A stretch of 64,000 bases of DNA from Bacillota bacterium. Lineage in GTDB: Bacteria; Bacillota; Clostridia; Acetivibrionales; DSM-1351. This document shows, one piece after another, positions 41,356 to 50,888 of the stretch (position 1 is its first letter; the number at the start of each line of letters is the position of its first letter). The stretch covers positions 62,001 to 126,000 of the forward strand of contig JAEXFI010000024.1 in NCBI GenBank assembly GCA_023400235.1. Direction: 5' to 3'. The notes beneath the pieces are model-generated. The model was given only the letters and a program-made list of their open reading frames with translations, did no database searches and was not told where the DNA came from. The translations under genes were made by a program, and so were the position numbers.

Positions 41356-41577
41356 TTAACTGACCTTTGATATGACAATCTGTTCTGCAAGCTTTCTGCT
41401 TATGGCAACCTCCTGCAGTCTGTTCTGCAAGACTATCGGACCGGAGGGCAGCTTTTCGGAACACCTCAATTTGGAGCCCTCATATATACATAGACGAATG
41501 GCTTGGGCCCGGATATCCTTATCCTTTATGGAAACTATCTCAATGGTTTCTCCTCTGTTTACCATATCCAATGTCAT
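41356..41577 (-). CDS. feoA: Ferrous iron transport protein A
   Basis: 73 residues, SH3-like fold: GETIEIVSIKDKD, IRLCIYEGSKLRCSEK and PIVLQNRLQEVAISRKLAEQI. FeoA is thought to modulate FeoB GTPase activity. The ATG at 41577 follows GGAAGGTGG; an upstream GTG is possible. It leads the feoA-feoB-mini-protein-fur transcript. Confidence 0.92.
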   Translation of the reverse strand: MTLDMVNRGETIEIVSIKDKDIRAQAIRLCIYEGSKLRCSEKLPSGPIVLQNRLQEVAISRKLAEQIVISKVS

Positions 41578-41610
41578 ATATACCGCCACCTTCCAGAAAA
41601 TTTACTATTT

Positions 41611-41700
41611 TTGATAATTATTCTCAATAACTTTTCATAAATATAATACATTAATTTGATAATCATTGTCAATATGCTTTATGTTAAATGATTGTCAATT
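41611..41700 (-). promoter_or_regulatory. Fur-box promoter of feoA
   Basis: TTGATAATTATTCTCAATA (41611-41629) and TTGATAATCATTGTCAA (41656-41672) both match the GATAATGATAATCATTATC Fur consensus. A third half-site (ATGATTGTCAATTT) lies at about 41687-41700. On the minus strand TTGACA (41667-41672), 18 bp, TATTAT (41643-41648) gives a promoter whose -35 lies inside the second box. Iron-Fur should block it. Confidence 0.75.
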
Positions 41701-41749
41701 TATAAGCCAAGTTATGTGAAATTTGAACAAATAATTTTGCTTCTTTGAT

Positions 41750-43399
41750 TTATCTTGGTTCTGATATTGTTGCAGGATTTTGAATTTTCCCCGGTGAAAC
41801 TGAAAATCCACCCGGATAATCCAGCAAAGCTGCCGCCACCCTGACCGCCTCGGCTCTGGATATTGTATTTCGGGGTCTGAAGGTTCCATCGGGATAGCCG
41901 GATAGAATATTGTTCAAGGACAGCATTATGATAGACTTATTGGACCAGGAATTAGTCTCAGGACTGACATCACTATAAACCTTCTGTGCAAAATTAACCG
42001 TGTCGGCACTGAACAGAATCTTGTCACAGATGACGGCAAATTCCTCCCGTGTTATGTTCTTATCGGGATAAAACATATTATTTTCATAGCCGGCAAATAT
42101 GCCATACTGCCTTGCAATTGCTATCTGCTTTTGAGCCCAATGCCCCGAAGTATCAGCAAAGGGTTTTGAGCCGGGTTCGTTTTGCAGCCCCAGAATTTTT
42201 ACAAAAATCGCCGCAGCCTGGGACCTGGTCAGCTTCCCTTCCGGGGCAAACCTCTTGTCCGGAAAACCCGAAATTATGCCTTGCTTTGTCAGCCTGAGAA
42301 TATAGCTCTGAGCCCAATTGCTCTCAATATCTGAAAAGGGTCTTCCAAACAGCCAGAGACCGTAATTCTTCCAGAACCTCTGGGGCTCCTGCCCAAGCGC
42401 CCAGCTTCCCGCGCCGGCCAGCTTGTATTTGGATACCAGCAATAGCTTTTTCTCTATGGATTTCTCATTTTCATACCAGATGTCATAAGTCCCTGCCGAA
42501 AGCCTGCTGCCTCCCCATATATATGCATTGTCGGTGTCCTTCACCACCAGTGTACCACGGGCGCACTGGGCCGCGGTATCGTACCCGGCGGAAAAATTGA
42601 AGGAAGCTGCCAGTCTTTCCACATCTGCTATGGTAATGCCGTAGCCTCCGGTTGCTGCACCCTGCTTCCAGTACCTGCCGTAGAAGGGTATGCCTATGAT
42701 TATTTTTGCGGGCGGTACGTATTTAAGGGCATAGGTTACAGACTTCTCCACAAAGGACAGGCTCGCAACAGCCCCTGGGGAGCCTCCCGTGTAATGCTCG
42801 TCATAGGTCATGATAAATATGGCATCACTTTTATCACCCAGCGTTTTATAATCATAAGAGCCCTGCCAGCCGGTATTTATACCCCAGGGATTTGCAGCCA
42901 CACATACCCAAAGGCTCTTATTTGCGGCCAGTGCCCCTCTCAGCAGTCGGACAAAGTCAGTAAAACTATCCCTGTCAACCTCTGTAAGGTTCTGTATATC
43001 TATATTTACACCGTCGCATTCCAGTTCGTTCACCTTTGCCGCTAATTCCGCTGCAAAGGCAGCCCTGTTTGTAACCGCCGCCCGCCCAAGAGTCCGATCC
43101 CAGTTGTTGCTCAAATATGGTATTACCTTAATGCCCTTTGCATGCATGCTGCTAATAAAAAGTGAGTCTGCCTTTGATGCGGTCCTCAGAGTACCGTTCC
43201 CATTGATTTCAAAATAGTCGGGACATACCGTGGTAAGGTTGGCACCCGTTGTATTCACACTGTTGATATAGGTTGCAGTATTACCTCCGTATAAATAGCT
43301 CAAGCTCTCATATGCACAGGCCTTGTTCTCATAAAAGGGCTGCAGTATGAGTCCAAATAAAATTGGAGCAATAAATGCAAATCTTTTTGCAATACGCAT
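41750..43399 (-). CDS. GH18-like surface protein with three SLH domains, catalytic Glu lost
   Basis: 549 residues with a signal peptide (about 1-29). Residues 30-365 form a GH18 barrel (YLSNNWD, CDGVNIDIQNL, IFIMTYDEHYTG, IIIGIPFYGRYW, AGAGSWALG), like YaaH/YvbX-type spore or peptidoglycan hydrolases. The catalytic motif DGxxxDxE ends in Gln (Q136), so hydrolysis is probably lost. Three SLH repeats follow (FSDIESNWAQ, FADTSGHWAQ, YSDVSPETNSW), anchoring it to pyruvylated wall polymer. GGAGG precedes the ATG. Confidence 0.9.
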   Translation of the reverse strand: MRIAKRFAFIAPILFGLILQPFYENKACAYESLSYLYGGNTATYINSVNTTGANLTTVCPDYFEINGNGTLRTASKADSLFISSMHAKGIKVIPYLSNNWDRTLGRAAVTNRAAFAAELAAKVNELECDGVNIDIQNLTEVDRDSFTDFVRLLRGALAANKSLWVCVAANPWGINTGWQGSYDYKTLGDKSDAIFIMTYDEHYTGGSPGAVASLSFVEKSVTYALKYVPPAKIIIGIPFYGRYWKQGAATGGYGITIADVERLAASFNFSAGYDTAAQCARGTLVVKDTDNAYIWGGSRLSAGTYDIWYENEKSIEKKLLLVSKYKLAGAGSWALGQEPQRFWKNYGLWLFGRPFSDIESNWAQSYILRLTKQGIISGFPDKRFAPEGKLTRSQAAAIFVKILGLQNEPGSKPFADTSGHWAQKQIAIARQYGIFAGYENNMFYPDKNITREEFAVICDKILFSADTVNFAQKVYSDVSPETNSWSNKSIIMLSLNNILSGYPDGTFRPRNTISRAEAVRVAAALLDYPGGFSVSPGKIQNPATISEPR

Positions 43400-43511
43400 T
43401 TCATCATACCTCCGGGATATATTTGTCTATTATTTTCTGCATTATTGTTCCTGATATTCATAACACAGGCCCAATAATTTTTCCCCGGTAGATTAAGGAC
43501 AGCCTTATACT

Positions 43512-43566
43512 AAAAAAAGTACCGCAGCCTCAGGAAAAATCATATTTGCCAAAACTGCGGTACTAC
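43512..43566 (-). terminator. Terminator of secA
   Basis: AGTACCGCAG and CTGCGGTACT pair perfectly around a 27-nt loop with a weak inner stem, followed by seven T residues on the minus strand. It lies 70 bp after secA. Confidence 0.8.
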
Positions 43567-43633
43567 TCTCTTATTAAATTAATCCGTTGTGCTGCTCCAT
43601 GGTCTTAAATTCATCAGTTGGAAACAATCCTGA

Positions 43634-46366
43634 CTATTTGCCGCAGCAGACCTTGTATTTCTTTCCGCTGCCGCAGGGGCACGGATCATTTCTTCCGACT
43701 CTCGAATTGTTTGTAACAGGCTTTTTGGGCTCGTCATCACCATGACTTGCATTAACGGGCTCAGCCACCTTTTCACGCTGAGGCGCATGCTCCCTGTCAA
43801 TTCTTGATCTCACCAGCAGTCTTATGGAATCCTCCTGAATGGTTTTAATCATTTCCTCAAACATCTGGAAGCCCTCAAACTTGTATTCTATGACAGGATC
43901 TCTCTGCCCATACGCTCTGAGGCCTATTCCATGCTTGAGCTGATCCATGGCATCAATGTGATCCATCCATTTTTCGTCAACCACTCTGAGCAGAACGACT
44001 CTTTCCAGTTCTCTCATCAGATCAATGCCGATGTCGCTTTCCTTATATTCATAGATTTTATTCACAATTTCCATGAGCTTTTCTTTCAGGTCTACCTTGT
44101 CAAAGTCTGCCCTTTCTTCATCAGATAGAGCCAGAGCGCCCTGTGGCAGGAACACACTTTCGAGATAATTAATCATGGTATCCCAGTCCCACATATCGGC
44201 ATATTGATTTTCAGCACAATAGGTTTCTATAACATTATCTATAAGGCTTTCAAACATTTTGATAAAGTAATCCCTCAAATTGTCGCCGTTAAGTACGGTC
44301 TTTCTCTGGGCATAAATAACCTCTCTCTGCTTGTTCATAACGTCGTCGTACTGCAGGACTCTCTTACGTACATCAAAGTTTCTGCCCTCGACCTTCTTCT
44401 GGGCATTTTCAATAGCATTTGACAGCATCTTATGCTCGATGGGCTGGTCATCCTCCAGGCCAAGGGCATTAACTATGCTGGTAAGCCTTTCAGAACCGAA
44501 CAGCCTCATAAGGTCATCTTCCAGAGAAATATAGAACCTTGATGAACCGGGGTCGCCCTGACGACCGGAACGGCCTCTCAGCTGATTGTCAATACGTCTG
44601 GATTCGTGCCTCTCAGTACCTATAATGTGGAGACCTCCGGCCTCAATAACCTTTTCTCTCTCCCCACTTGTTATCTGCTTGTATTTATCATTGAGTTCCT
44701 TAAAACGGCCTCGCGCTTCAAGAATAAGCTGGTCGTCGGTATCGTTAAAGCTGGTCGATGCACTTATAAGCTCTTCAGAATAGCCCAACTTCCTCATTTC
44801 CTGCTTTGCCATGTATTCAGAGTTACCGCCCAGAACTATATCGGTTCCTCTACCGGCCATATTTGTGGCTATGGTAACAGCTCCCAGCTTTCCTGCCTGT
44901 GCGATAATCTCAGCTTCCTTATCATGGTATTTTGCATTCAGTACCTGATGGGGTATACCTTTTCTTTTGAGCATGGCACTTAAAAACTCCGACTTCTCTA
45001 TGGAAATAGTACCTATAAGTGCAGGCTGGCCTTTCTTGTGCCCTTCTACAATATCTTCAATTACCGCATTATACTTGCCCACTTCATTTTTATATACCAC
45101 ATCCGGGTTGTCCTTACGGATCATATCCTTATTCGTGGGTATGACAATAACATCCAGCTTATATATGGTGTTGAATTCATTTTCCTCGGTTAACGCCGTA
45201 CCTGTCATACCGGCAAGCTTTGAGTACATTCTGAAGTAATTCTGGAAGGTTATTGTGGCCAGCGTCTTGCTTTCTCTTTCCACCTTTACGCCTTCCTTTG
45301 CTTCAATGGCCTGGTGAAGACCGTCACTGTAACGTCTGCCATACATCATTCTTCCGGTGAATTCATCTACGATTATTACTTCTCCGTCCTTGACCACATA
45401 GTCTTTTTCATTTTTCATGAGTCCATGTGCCCTTATGGCCTGATTTACATGATGTGAAACAGTCATGTTTTCAGGGTCCGACAGGTTCTCCAGACCGAAG
45501 TACTGCTCTGCCTTTTTTATGCCGTTTGCAGTTAGTACGGCAGTGTGTGCCTTTTCATCAACTATATAATCTTCGTCGTACACTGTATCACTGTCTACCT
45601 TGTCATCCATCTGCTTGATTATTTTTGCCTTCAGCTTAAGGGCAAAGGTATTGGCCTTCTTGTACAAATCAGTGGATTTGTCTCCCATTCCGGAAATAAT
45701 CAAAGGAGTCCTGGCTTCATCAATGAGAATGGAGTCAACTTCATCCACAATGGCGTAATGCAGGTCTCTCTGAACCATGTCCTCCTTGTATATGACCATG
45801 TTATCCCTTAAGTAATCAAAGCCCAGTTCATTGTTCGTGCCATAGGTAATGTCACAGCCATAAGCTTCACGTCTTTGCTCATTTTCCATATCGTGAACAA
45901 TAAGACCTACTGAAAGGCCCAGAAAGGAGTATATCTTTCCCATCTGCTCACTGTCACGCCTTGCCAGGTAGTCATTTACCGTAACAACGTGTACGCCTTT
46001 TCCAGACAATGCATTAAGATAAACCGGGAGGGTTGCAACAAGAGTCTTACCTTCACCGGTTTTCATTTCGGATATCCTGCCCTGGTGAAGAACAATGCCG
46101 CCTATTAACTGTACCCTGAAATGCCTCATGCCCAGGACTCTCACAGATGCCTCACGAACTACGGCAAAAGCTTCCGGCAGGATATCGTCCAAAGTTTCCC
46201 CTTTTTCCAGCCTTTCCTTGAATTCTGCTGTTTTTGCCTTTAGCTGGCTGTCAGTCAGCTTTTTGATTTCCGGCTCCAGAGCCTCAATCCTGTCAACCAG
46301 GGGATAAATCCTCTTTAACTCTCTATCACTATATGAACCAATTATTTTTTCCAAAAAACCCTTCAT
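43634..46366 (-). CDS. secA: Preprotein translocase ATPase SecA
   Basis: 910 residues. Walker A GEGKTLVATLP near 101, DEAD-like DEVDSIL (residues about 207-213), VTIATNMAGRGTDIVLGG in the second motor domain, RGRSGRQGDPGSSRFYISLED and a C-terminal zinc tail DPCPCGSGKKYKVCC that binds SecB or ribosomes. It drives protein export through SecYEG. AGGAGG precedes the ATG. hpf or prfB, frequent neighbours, are absent. Confidence 0.97.
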   Translation of the reverse strand: MKGFLEKIIGSYSDRELKRIYPLVDRIEALEPEIKKLTDSQLKAKTAEFKERLEKGETLDDILPEAFAVVREASVRVLGMRHFRVQLIGGIVLHQGRISEMKTGEGKTLVATLPVYLNALSGKGVHVVTVNDYLARRDSEQMGKIYSFLGLSVGLIVHDMENEQRREAYGCDITYGTNNELGFDYLRDNMVIYKEDMVQRDLHYAIVDEVDSILIDEARTPLIISGMGDKSTDLYKKANTFALKLKAKIIKQMDDKVDSDTVYDEDYIVDEKAHTAVLTANGIKKAEQYFGLENLSDPENMTVSHHVNQAIRAHGLMKNEKDYVVKDGEVIIVDEFTGRMMYGRRYSDGLHQAIEAKEGVKVERESKTLATITFQNYFRMYSKLAGMTGTALTEENEFNTIYKLDVIVIPTNKDMIRKDNPDVVYKNEVGKYNAVIEDIVEGHKKGQPALIGTISIEKSEFLSAMLKRKGIPHQVLNAKYHDKEAEIIAQAGKLGAVTIATNMAGRGTDIVLGGNSEYMAKQEMRKLGYSEELISASTSFNDTDDQLILEARGRFKELNDKYKQITSGEREKVIEAGGLHIIGTERHESRRIDNQLRGRSGRQGDPGSSRFYISLEDDLMRLFGSERLTSIVNALGLEDDQPIEHKMLSNAIENAQKKVEGRNFDVRKRVLQYDDVMNKQREVIYAQRKTVLNGDNLRDYFIKMFESLIDNVIETYCAENQYADMWDWDTMINYLESVFLPQGALALSDEERADFDKVDLKEKLMEIVNKIYEYKESDIGIDLMRELERVVLLRVVDEKWMDHIDAMDQLKHGIGLRAYGQRDPVIEYKFEGFQMFEEMIKTIQEDSIRLLVRSRIDREHAPQREKVAEPVNASHGDDEPKKPVTNNSRVGRNDPCPCGSGKKYKVCCGK

Positions 46367-46616
46367 TTTTTCCTCCTTAAGTAGTTAACTTGTAATGGGG
46401 CCTGTCCTGCCCATATTAAAAATAAACAGCGGAAATATATATCTTACTGAAGGCTTTCCCTTTTCCCCTCCCGGCAGAATAAGCCCCCTGACTCATAAGT
46501 ATTTTGGGCATATTTTTTAAAGGTGACAAATTTTTCTGTCAGGCATATGGAAAGACTTCAATTGTAATAATAGTAAAGTTTGTCTGATAAACCGGTAATC
46601 CTGTTGAAGAATACCA

Positions 46617-47018
46617 TCAGATCCGGCAGGCGGCCGGTGGAGACGAGTCTGTCAGGCTCAGAAAATAGCGCCTGAAGTAAGTTGATCTCTTTATATTAAA
46701 AAAGCATATTGAAAAAACCATAAAAAGAGCCATACCCGCTGATAAAGGGGGGATAGCCGTAAAATCAGAATACTTGCTTCTGACGGTATTCTTTAAATCT
46801 ATCGCATTTTGTGAAACAGCTTTAAAAAAGGCTGCAGGCGTTCCTTTTTTTCTTTCTACGCCGCTGCCCGCTGACTGGCCTGCAGAATTTACCTGCATTA
46901 TATCCAGCCGTGAAAAATTTACAAGGTAGTAGTCAATTAAGTCCGCAGATAAATAAGCCCCACCCTCGGAGGCCAGTGCAGATAAAATTATTATACTAAG
47001 AAATAATTTTTTTAACAT
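46617..47018 (-). CDS. Small secreted or membrane-anchored hypothetical protein
   Basis: 133 residues. A signal-like N-terminal helix (about 3-20, ending SALASEGGAYLS) and a second helix near 92-110 bracket a short polar region rich in Ser and Gly. No motif is recognised. AAGGTGG lies directly before the ATG. It follows the TrpR-like regulator gene by 18 bp and may be cotranscribed with it. Confidence 0.5.
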   Translation of the reverse strand: MLKKLFLSIIILSALASEGGAYLSADLIDYYLVNFSRLDIMQVNSAGQSAGSGVERKKGTPAAFFKAVSQNAIDLKNTVRSKYSDFTAIPPLSAGMALFMVFSICFFNIKRSTYFRRYFLSLTDSSPPAACRI

Positions 47019-47036
47019 CCACCTTACCTGTCTTTC

Positions 47037-47339
47037 CTATTTTGCCTTATTCTTTTCCTGCAGTCTGTCAAGTACCAGGTTGTATCCGTCCGCTCCATAT
47101 ACAAGGCATCTGTTAACCCTGCTGATTGTGGCAGTACTGGCTCCGGTTTCGTCGCAGATATCGGTATAGGTCTTTTTGTCACGGAGCATTTTTGCAACTT
47201 CAAGTCTCTGTGCCAGAGCCTTGATTTCTGCAATTGTGCAAAGATCTTCAAAAAAATTGTAGCATTCTTCCCTATCATTTAAAAGTAATATAGCATCGAA
47301 CAAACTGTCTGTATGTTCATCTCTTAGCTTGGAATTCAT
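47037..47339 (-). CDS. TrpR-like regulator, YerC/YecD family
   Basis: 100 residues, all-helical. The HTH includes IAEIKALAQRLEVAKMLRDKKTY and DICDETGASTATISRVNRCL (here shown cut: IAEIKALAQRLEVAKM and GASTATISRVNRCL). This family is TrpR-like but lacks the Trp pocket and its target is unknown. The ATG at 47339 lies about ten bases after GGAG; a TTG three codons earlier is too close to that site. Confidence 0.88.
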   Translation of the reverse strand: MNSKLRDEHTDSLFDAILLLNDREECYNFFEDLCTIAEIKALAQRLEVAKMLRDKKTYTDICDETGASTATISRVNRCLVYGADGYNLVLDRLQEKNKAK

Positions 47340-47557
47340 ATATGACAAACTCCTAACGATTAACTTTGATTTTTTCTATATTTATGTCTCTAGAGAATAC
47401 AATAACAGCTTTTTTTTAAACAGTCAAGGTTGGCAATTACCGGGTAACATTTTCCAGAGAATACAGATAGAAATCTTAATTCTATCTGGGGCCAGAAATG
47501 AATACAAATATAACGTATATTAATGCACCCGCTGCTTGCAGTGAAATGGAGGATACA

Positions 47558-48967
47558 ATGAATGGTCTGGTAATAATAACTAATAAACAAAAATTATTAA
47601 TATGCGTGTCTGCACTTCTGTTTATCATACTGTCAGCTTTCCTGATTACGCGGCTGGATTTTCCCAAAGCCGCAAATACAGTCAGCCCCAAAAACAGCAA
47701 GATAATGTCTCCGGAAAATGAAAATCAGCATTTAAAGGATATTTTATCCAGTATCCTGCCTGCCGAGGATATAATCCTTTATGAGAACAGCAGCAGGGAA
47801 TTAACCCGGAAAAGCCCGGATATTAAACCGCCGGAATCCCAGGCCTCTGAAATCATTGACAAAGGTAAAAAACTGCCCTACCTTTTCGTATTTTCCGATG
47901 AAGAATATTTAAGACCTATTTATACAAACCTGTGGAAACAATCCTTTTATCAGGGCTGGCTGTATCTGCCCCGAAAGGTCATTTCCGCCCGGCACAATCT
48001 CTTCACCTATTCCGGCGGAGCAGGAAAGGTCTTTGATATAGAAGGGCAGCTTGGCTTTTATCCCAATGTCACAATAGATAACCAGAATTATTTTAATTTC
48101 CTGCTTTACAATTTTGAGCTGGAAAATGTAAGTCAGTTGGGAAATGACATAGCCCTGTCAGGTAAGCCTGTGAAAAAAGGTGTTCAGATAATATCCGTAA
48201 AAATAGACGATGTAGCCCCGCTTATCAATGAAAAGCGGAGTATAACCGCACATCTGTGCACTCCTGCAGGCTACGAGATAGATTACCAGAACATACCCTT
48301 CTCAAAGGATTCCAACAGGATTGAAGATTTCGGCCCGGTGCAGGAGTCCTATACTGAGAGCTCATATAACGGAACTGATTTATCTTCAATGGAAATAAGC
48401 CAGCAAAATACGGTTCTAAAAAAAGAGCTGGCATTTTTCGTATCCGACTCAACCAAGCCCATATATTTTCAGCCCAACGGAACCTATCAGACCGACAGCA
48501 GTCCCACTGAAACTGCGGACATTGAAGAAGCCCTTGATGGCTTCAAGGCAATAAAATTTTCCTTCTTATATAATAATAAAAAATATGCCGGCCCGGTGTA
48601 TCACCCTGGCTGGAAGGAGCACTATGACCGTGATTGGTGCTATATTCCCCGGAAAATGTATCTGAATATGAAATGGGCCTACGTACTGCCTCCCAATAAA
48701 GAGGTGACAGCAGATCTGCTGGGAGAATTGGGTTTCTTTGAAAAATTTTCAGGTGTCCCGGAAAATCAGTCAGGTATTGCCGTGAAGAATTTTACTGTCA
48801 GCAAGGCAGGTATTTTTGAAGATAATATTCTGCTGGTAGGTACCCCTGCCAGAGCAGGTATGCAAATAGTAGGAATAGACAAAAAAAGCCTTACAGGCCT
48901 CAAAGAGTACACCGTAAGGCTTGTAACCTCCGACGCATGTGAAATTGACAGCGATATCCTGAGATAA
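47558..48967 (+). CDS. Membrane-anchored protein with two tandem copies of an unknown domain
   Basis: 469 residues. One N-terminal helix (about 14-35) anchors a large outer part. Residues about 108-225 and 330-450 are two related units, each with an aromatic start (PYLFVFSDEEYLRPIY, KFSFLYNNKKYAGPVY), then W...GW/DW-YxPRK, a GQLGFYP/GELGFFE turn, and KPVKKGVQIISV/TPARAGMQIVGI at the end. Function unknown. GGAGG precedes the ATG at 47558. It is a single gene convergent with the ECF gene. Confidence 0.7.
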   Translation: MNGLVIITNKQKLLICVSALLFIILSAFLITRLDFPKAANTVSPKNSKIMSPENENQHLKDILSSILPAEDIILYENSSRELTRKSPDIKPPESQASEIIDKGKKLPYLFVFSDEEYLRPIYTNLWKQSFYQGWLYLPRKVISARHNLFTYSGGAGKVFDIEGQLGFYPNVTIDNQNYFNFLLYNFELENVSQLGNDIALSGKPVKKGVQIISVKIDDVAPLINEKRSITAHLCTPAGYEIDYQNIPFSKDSNRIEDFGPVQESYTESSYNGTDLSSMEISQQNTVLKKELAFFVSDSTKPIYFQPNGTYQTDSSPTETADIEEALDGFKAIKFSFLYNNKKYAGPVYHPGWKEHYDRDWCYIPRKMYLNMKWAYVLPPNKEVTADLLGELGFFEKFSGVPENQSGIAVKNFTVSKAGIFEDNILLVGTPARAGMQIVGIDKKSLTGLKEYTVRLVTSDACEIDSDILR

Positions 48968-48974
48968 TCGGGCA

Positions 48975-49514
48975 CTAGTTCAGGCTTTTTATAGGCTTTG
49001 TTCTATCCAGAATTGCTGTAAATACATATGCAAATACTGCACTGGCCCCGCCCTGAACAAGATTTCCCGGTACTTCGGAAATAATTGTGGCTATGGCCAG
49101 TGAATTGTCTATCATCCTGTAGAGAGTCAGCTCCAATATAAAATATCCCGCCACAATTATAAATGCGCCTGCAATCACCGCCAGAACCCTTCTGGCATAT
49201 GACGGCTTCCGTCCTTCACGCCTGCCTGCAACAGCTCCCACCACGTAGCCCTCAATTCCCTTGACTATAAAGGTGATGGGTGCAAATATGAATGCTCCGT
49301 AGGCAAGGTCCGCCAGGGCCGAGCCGATTGCTCCTGCAACAAGCCCTGACCGTTTTCCCAGCAATATGGCGGCAATCATGATAGCTGCATCACCGATATT
49401 GAAGTAGCCGGGAGGAACAGGACTTGGAATGTGCAAGAACGGAAGATACGTTATTATTAAAACTATAGCAATCATTAAGGAAGTTAAAACAATTTTTCTT
49501 ACGGATATCTTCAT
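48975..49514 (-). CDS. ECF transporter substrate-binding (S) component
   Basis: 179 residues, six membrane helices. FNIGDAAIMIAAILLGKRSGLVAGAIGSALADLAYG is the family signature (core NIGDAAIMIAAILLGKRSG). S components bind a vitamin or precursor and pair with shared EcfAAT; the energy unit is not encoded here. The substrate is not deducible. Its start lies 37 bp after hom, on the same strand, so it may be cotranscribed with the threonine genes. GAGGT precedes the ATG by ten bases. Confidence 0.88.
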   Translation of the reverse strand: MKISVRKIVLTSLMIAIVLIITYLPFLHIPSPVPPGYFNIGDAAIMIAAILLGKRSGLVAGAIGSALADLAYGAFIFAPITFIVKGIEGYVVGAVAGRREGRKPSYARRVLAVIAGAFIIVAGYFILELTLYRMIDNSLAIATIISEVPGNLVQGGASAVFAYVFTAILDRTKPIKSLN

Positions 49515-49551
49515 TTATGTGCAACCTCTATTTCAGTATTTTGAAATTATT

Positions 49552-50802
49552 TTATTCCTCTTCTATTCTTATATTATTTGCAATTTCTGAAACGGAATTC
49601 ATAGCTTTAAGGCCGGAGAGCTTTTCCTTTATCTCCTTTTCTGCAAGCACAGGTGTTACAAATGCAACTTCAACACCTTGAACCTTGGAGCCCAAATCAA
49701 TAAACTCAACCTCGCCGAATATTGCCTTAACAGCACTTTTAGCTTCAGCGGCTTTATCTGTTGCCACTCTCACCAGGAATTTTGCAGGGCTTTCTTCTAT
49801 GTCTATAACATTATTTTCATTGCTTCTCACCCATACGCTTTTAGTCCCATAGCCAGGATGCTTTGCTATATCGATAATATCCGCAACAACAGCACTTGCC
49901 GTAGGAAGCTTGCCTGCTCCCCTTCCGTAAAACATGGCATCTCCTATGGCATCGCCTTTTACAACTATGGCATTGAATACGTCCTCTACGTTTGCGAGAG
50001 GATGCTCCTTGTTAATAATAGCAGGGCTCACACGGGCGAATATTTTGTCCCCCAGCTTTCGGCTTATGGCTATAAGCTTTATGACGCCATTCATTGCTTC
50101 GGCGTATTTCATATCTGCCGTAGTAACCTTTGTAATGCCCTCGGTATAAATATTCTCGGAATCAACATATTCATTGTATGCTATGGAGGAAAGTATTGCC
50201 AGCTTCCTGCAGGTGTCATGCCCCTCTACGTCCGCTGTGGGATTCTGCTCCGCATACCCGTTCTGCTGCGCTTCCTTCAATGCAGCCTCAAAGCTCTTGC
50301 CTTCCTTCTTCATCTGAGTGAAAATATAATTGGTGGTTCCGTTCAGAATACCTGTAACCCCTTTGATTTCATTTGCTGCAAGGCACTGATTCAGAGGACG
50401 GATAATAGGTATGCCGCCGCCTACACTTGCTTCAAAAAGGTAGCTTACGCCCTTATCCTTCGCCAATTGTAAAAGTTCAGGACCCTGAGATGCCACCAGC
50501 TCCTTGTTTGAGGTTACAACACTCTTTCCGGCCTCAAGAGCCCTTCTGGTAAATTGAGCAGCAATAGTGGCCCCGCCTATGGTTTCAACTACTATATCCA
50601 CCTCTTTATCATTAAACACGTCGTCGGCATTCTTGGTAAGGACATCCTTATCCGGACTGTCGGTAAAATCACGTATGTCCAATATCCACTTTACTCTTAT
50701 CTCAGTACCTGCCCTCTGAGCAATACTCTCACTGTTTTTTCTTATGACCTCGGCAACCCCCGAGCCAACCACACCATATCCCAAAATTGCTACGTTTACC
50801 AT
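49552..50802 (-). CDS. hom: Homoserine dehydrogenase
   Basis: 416 residues. NAD(P) loop VAILGYGVVGSGVAEVI at the start, SNKELVA near 98, FEASVGGGIPIIRPLNQ near 125, GILNGTTNYIFTQM near 152 and PTADVEGHDTCRKLAIL near 193 (catalytic), then a C-terminal ACT domain (about 345-416) for threonine feedback. It reduces aspartate semialdehyde to homoserine. GGAGG precedes the ATG. Clusters with pheB-like ACT gene and thrC. Confidence 0.97.
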   Translation of the reverse strand: MVNVAILGYGVVGSGVAEVIRKNSESIAQRAGTEIRVKWILDIRDFTDSPDKDVLTKNADDVFNDKEVDIVVETIGGATIAAQFTRRALEAGKSVVTSNKELVASQGPELLQLAKDKGVSYLFEASVGGGIPIIRPLNQCLAANEIKGVTGILNGTTNYIFTQMKKEGKSFEAALKEAQQNGYAEQNPTADVEGHDTCRKLAILSSIAYNEYVDSENIYTEGITKVTTADMKYAEAMNGVIKLIAISRKLGDKIFARVSPAIINKEHPLANVEDVFNAIVVKGDAIGDAMFYGRGAGKLPTASAVVADIIDIAKHPGYGTKSVWVRSNENNVIDIEESPAKFLVRVATDKAAEAKSAVKAIFGEVEFIDLGSKVQGVEVAFVTPVLAEKEIKEKLSGLKAMNSVSEIANNIRIEEE

Positions 50803-50888
50803 TTAAACCTCCAAATCCCCATATGTGAACAACCATTAAATGTCTTAATATTTGCACATTGGAATAAATATTATTACTTATTTTCTCT

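Noticed and set aside
49678..50472. A 264-codon plus-strand frame across hom
   Set aside because: Antisense shadow of a strong gene with all its motifs; no ribosome site.
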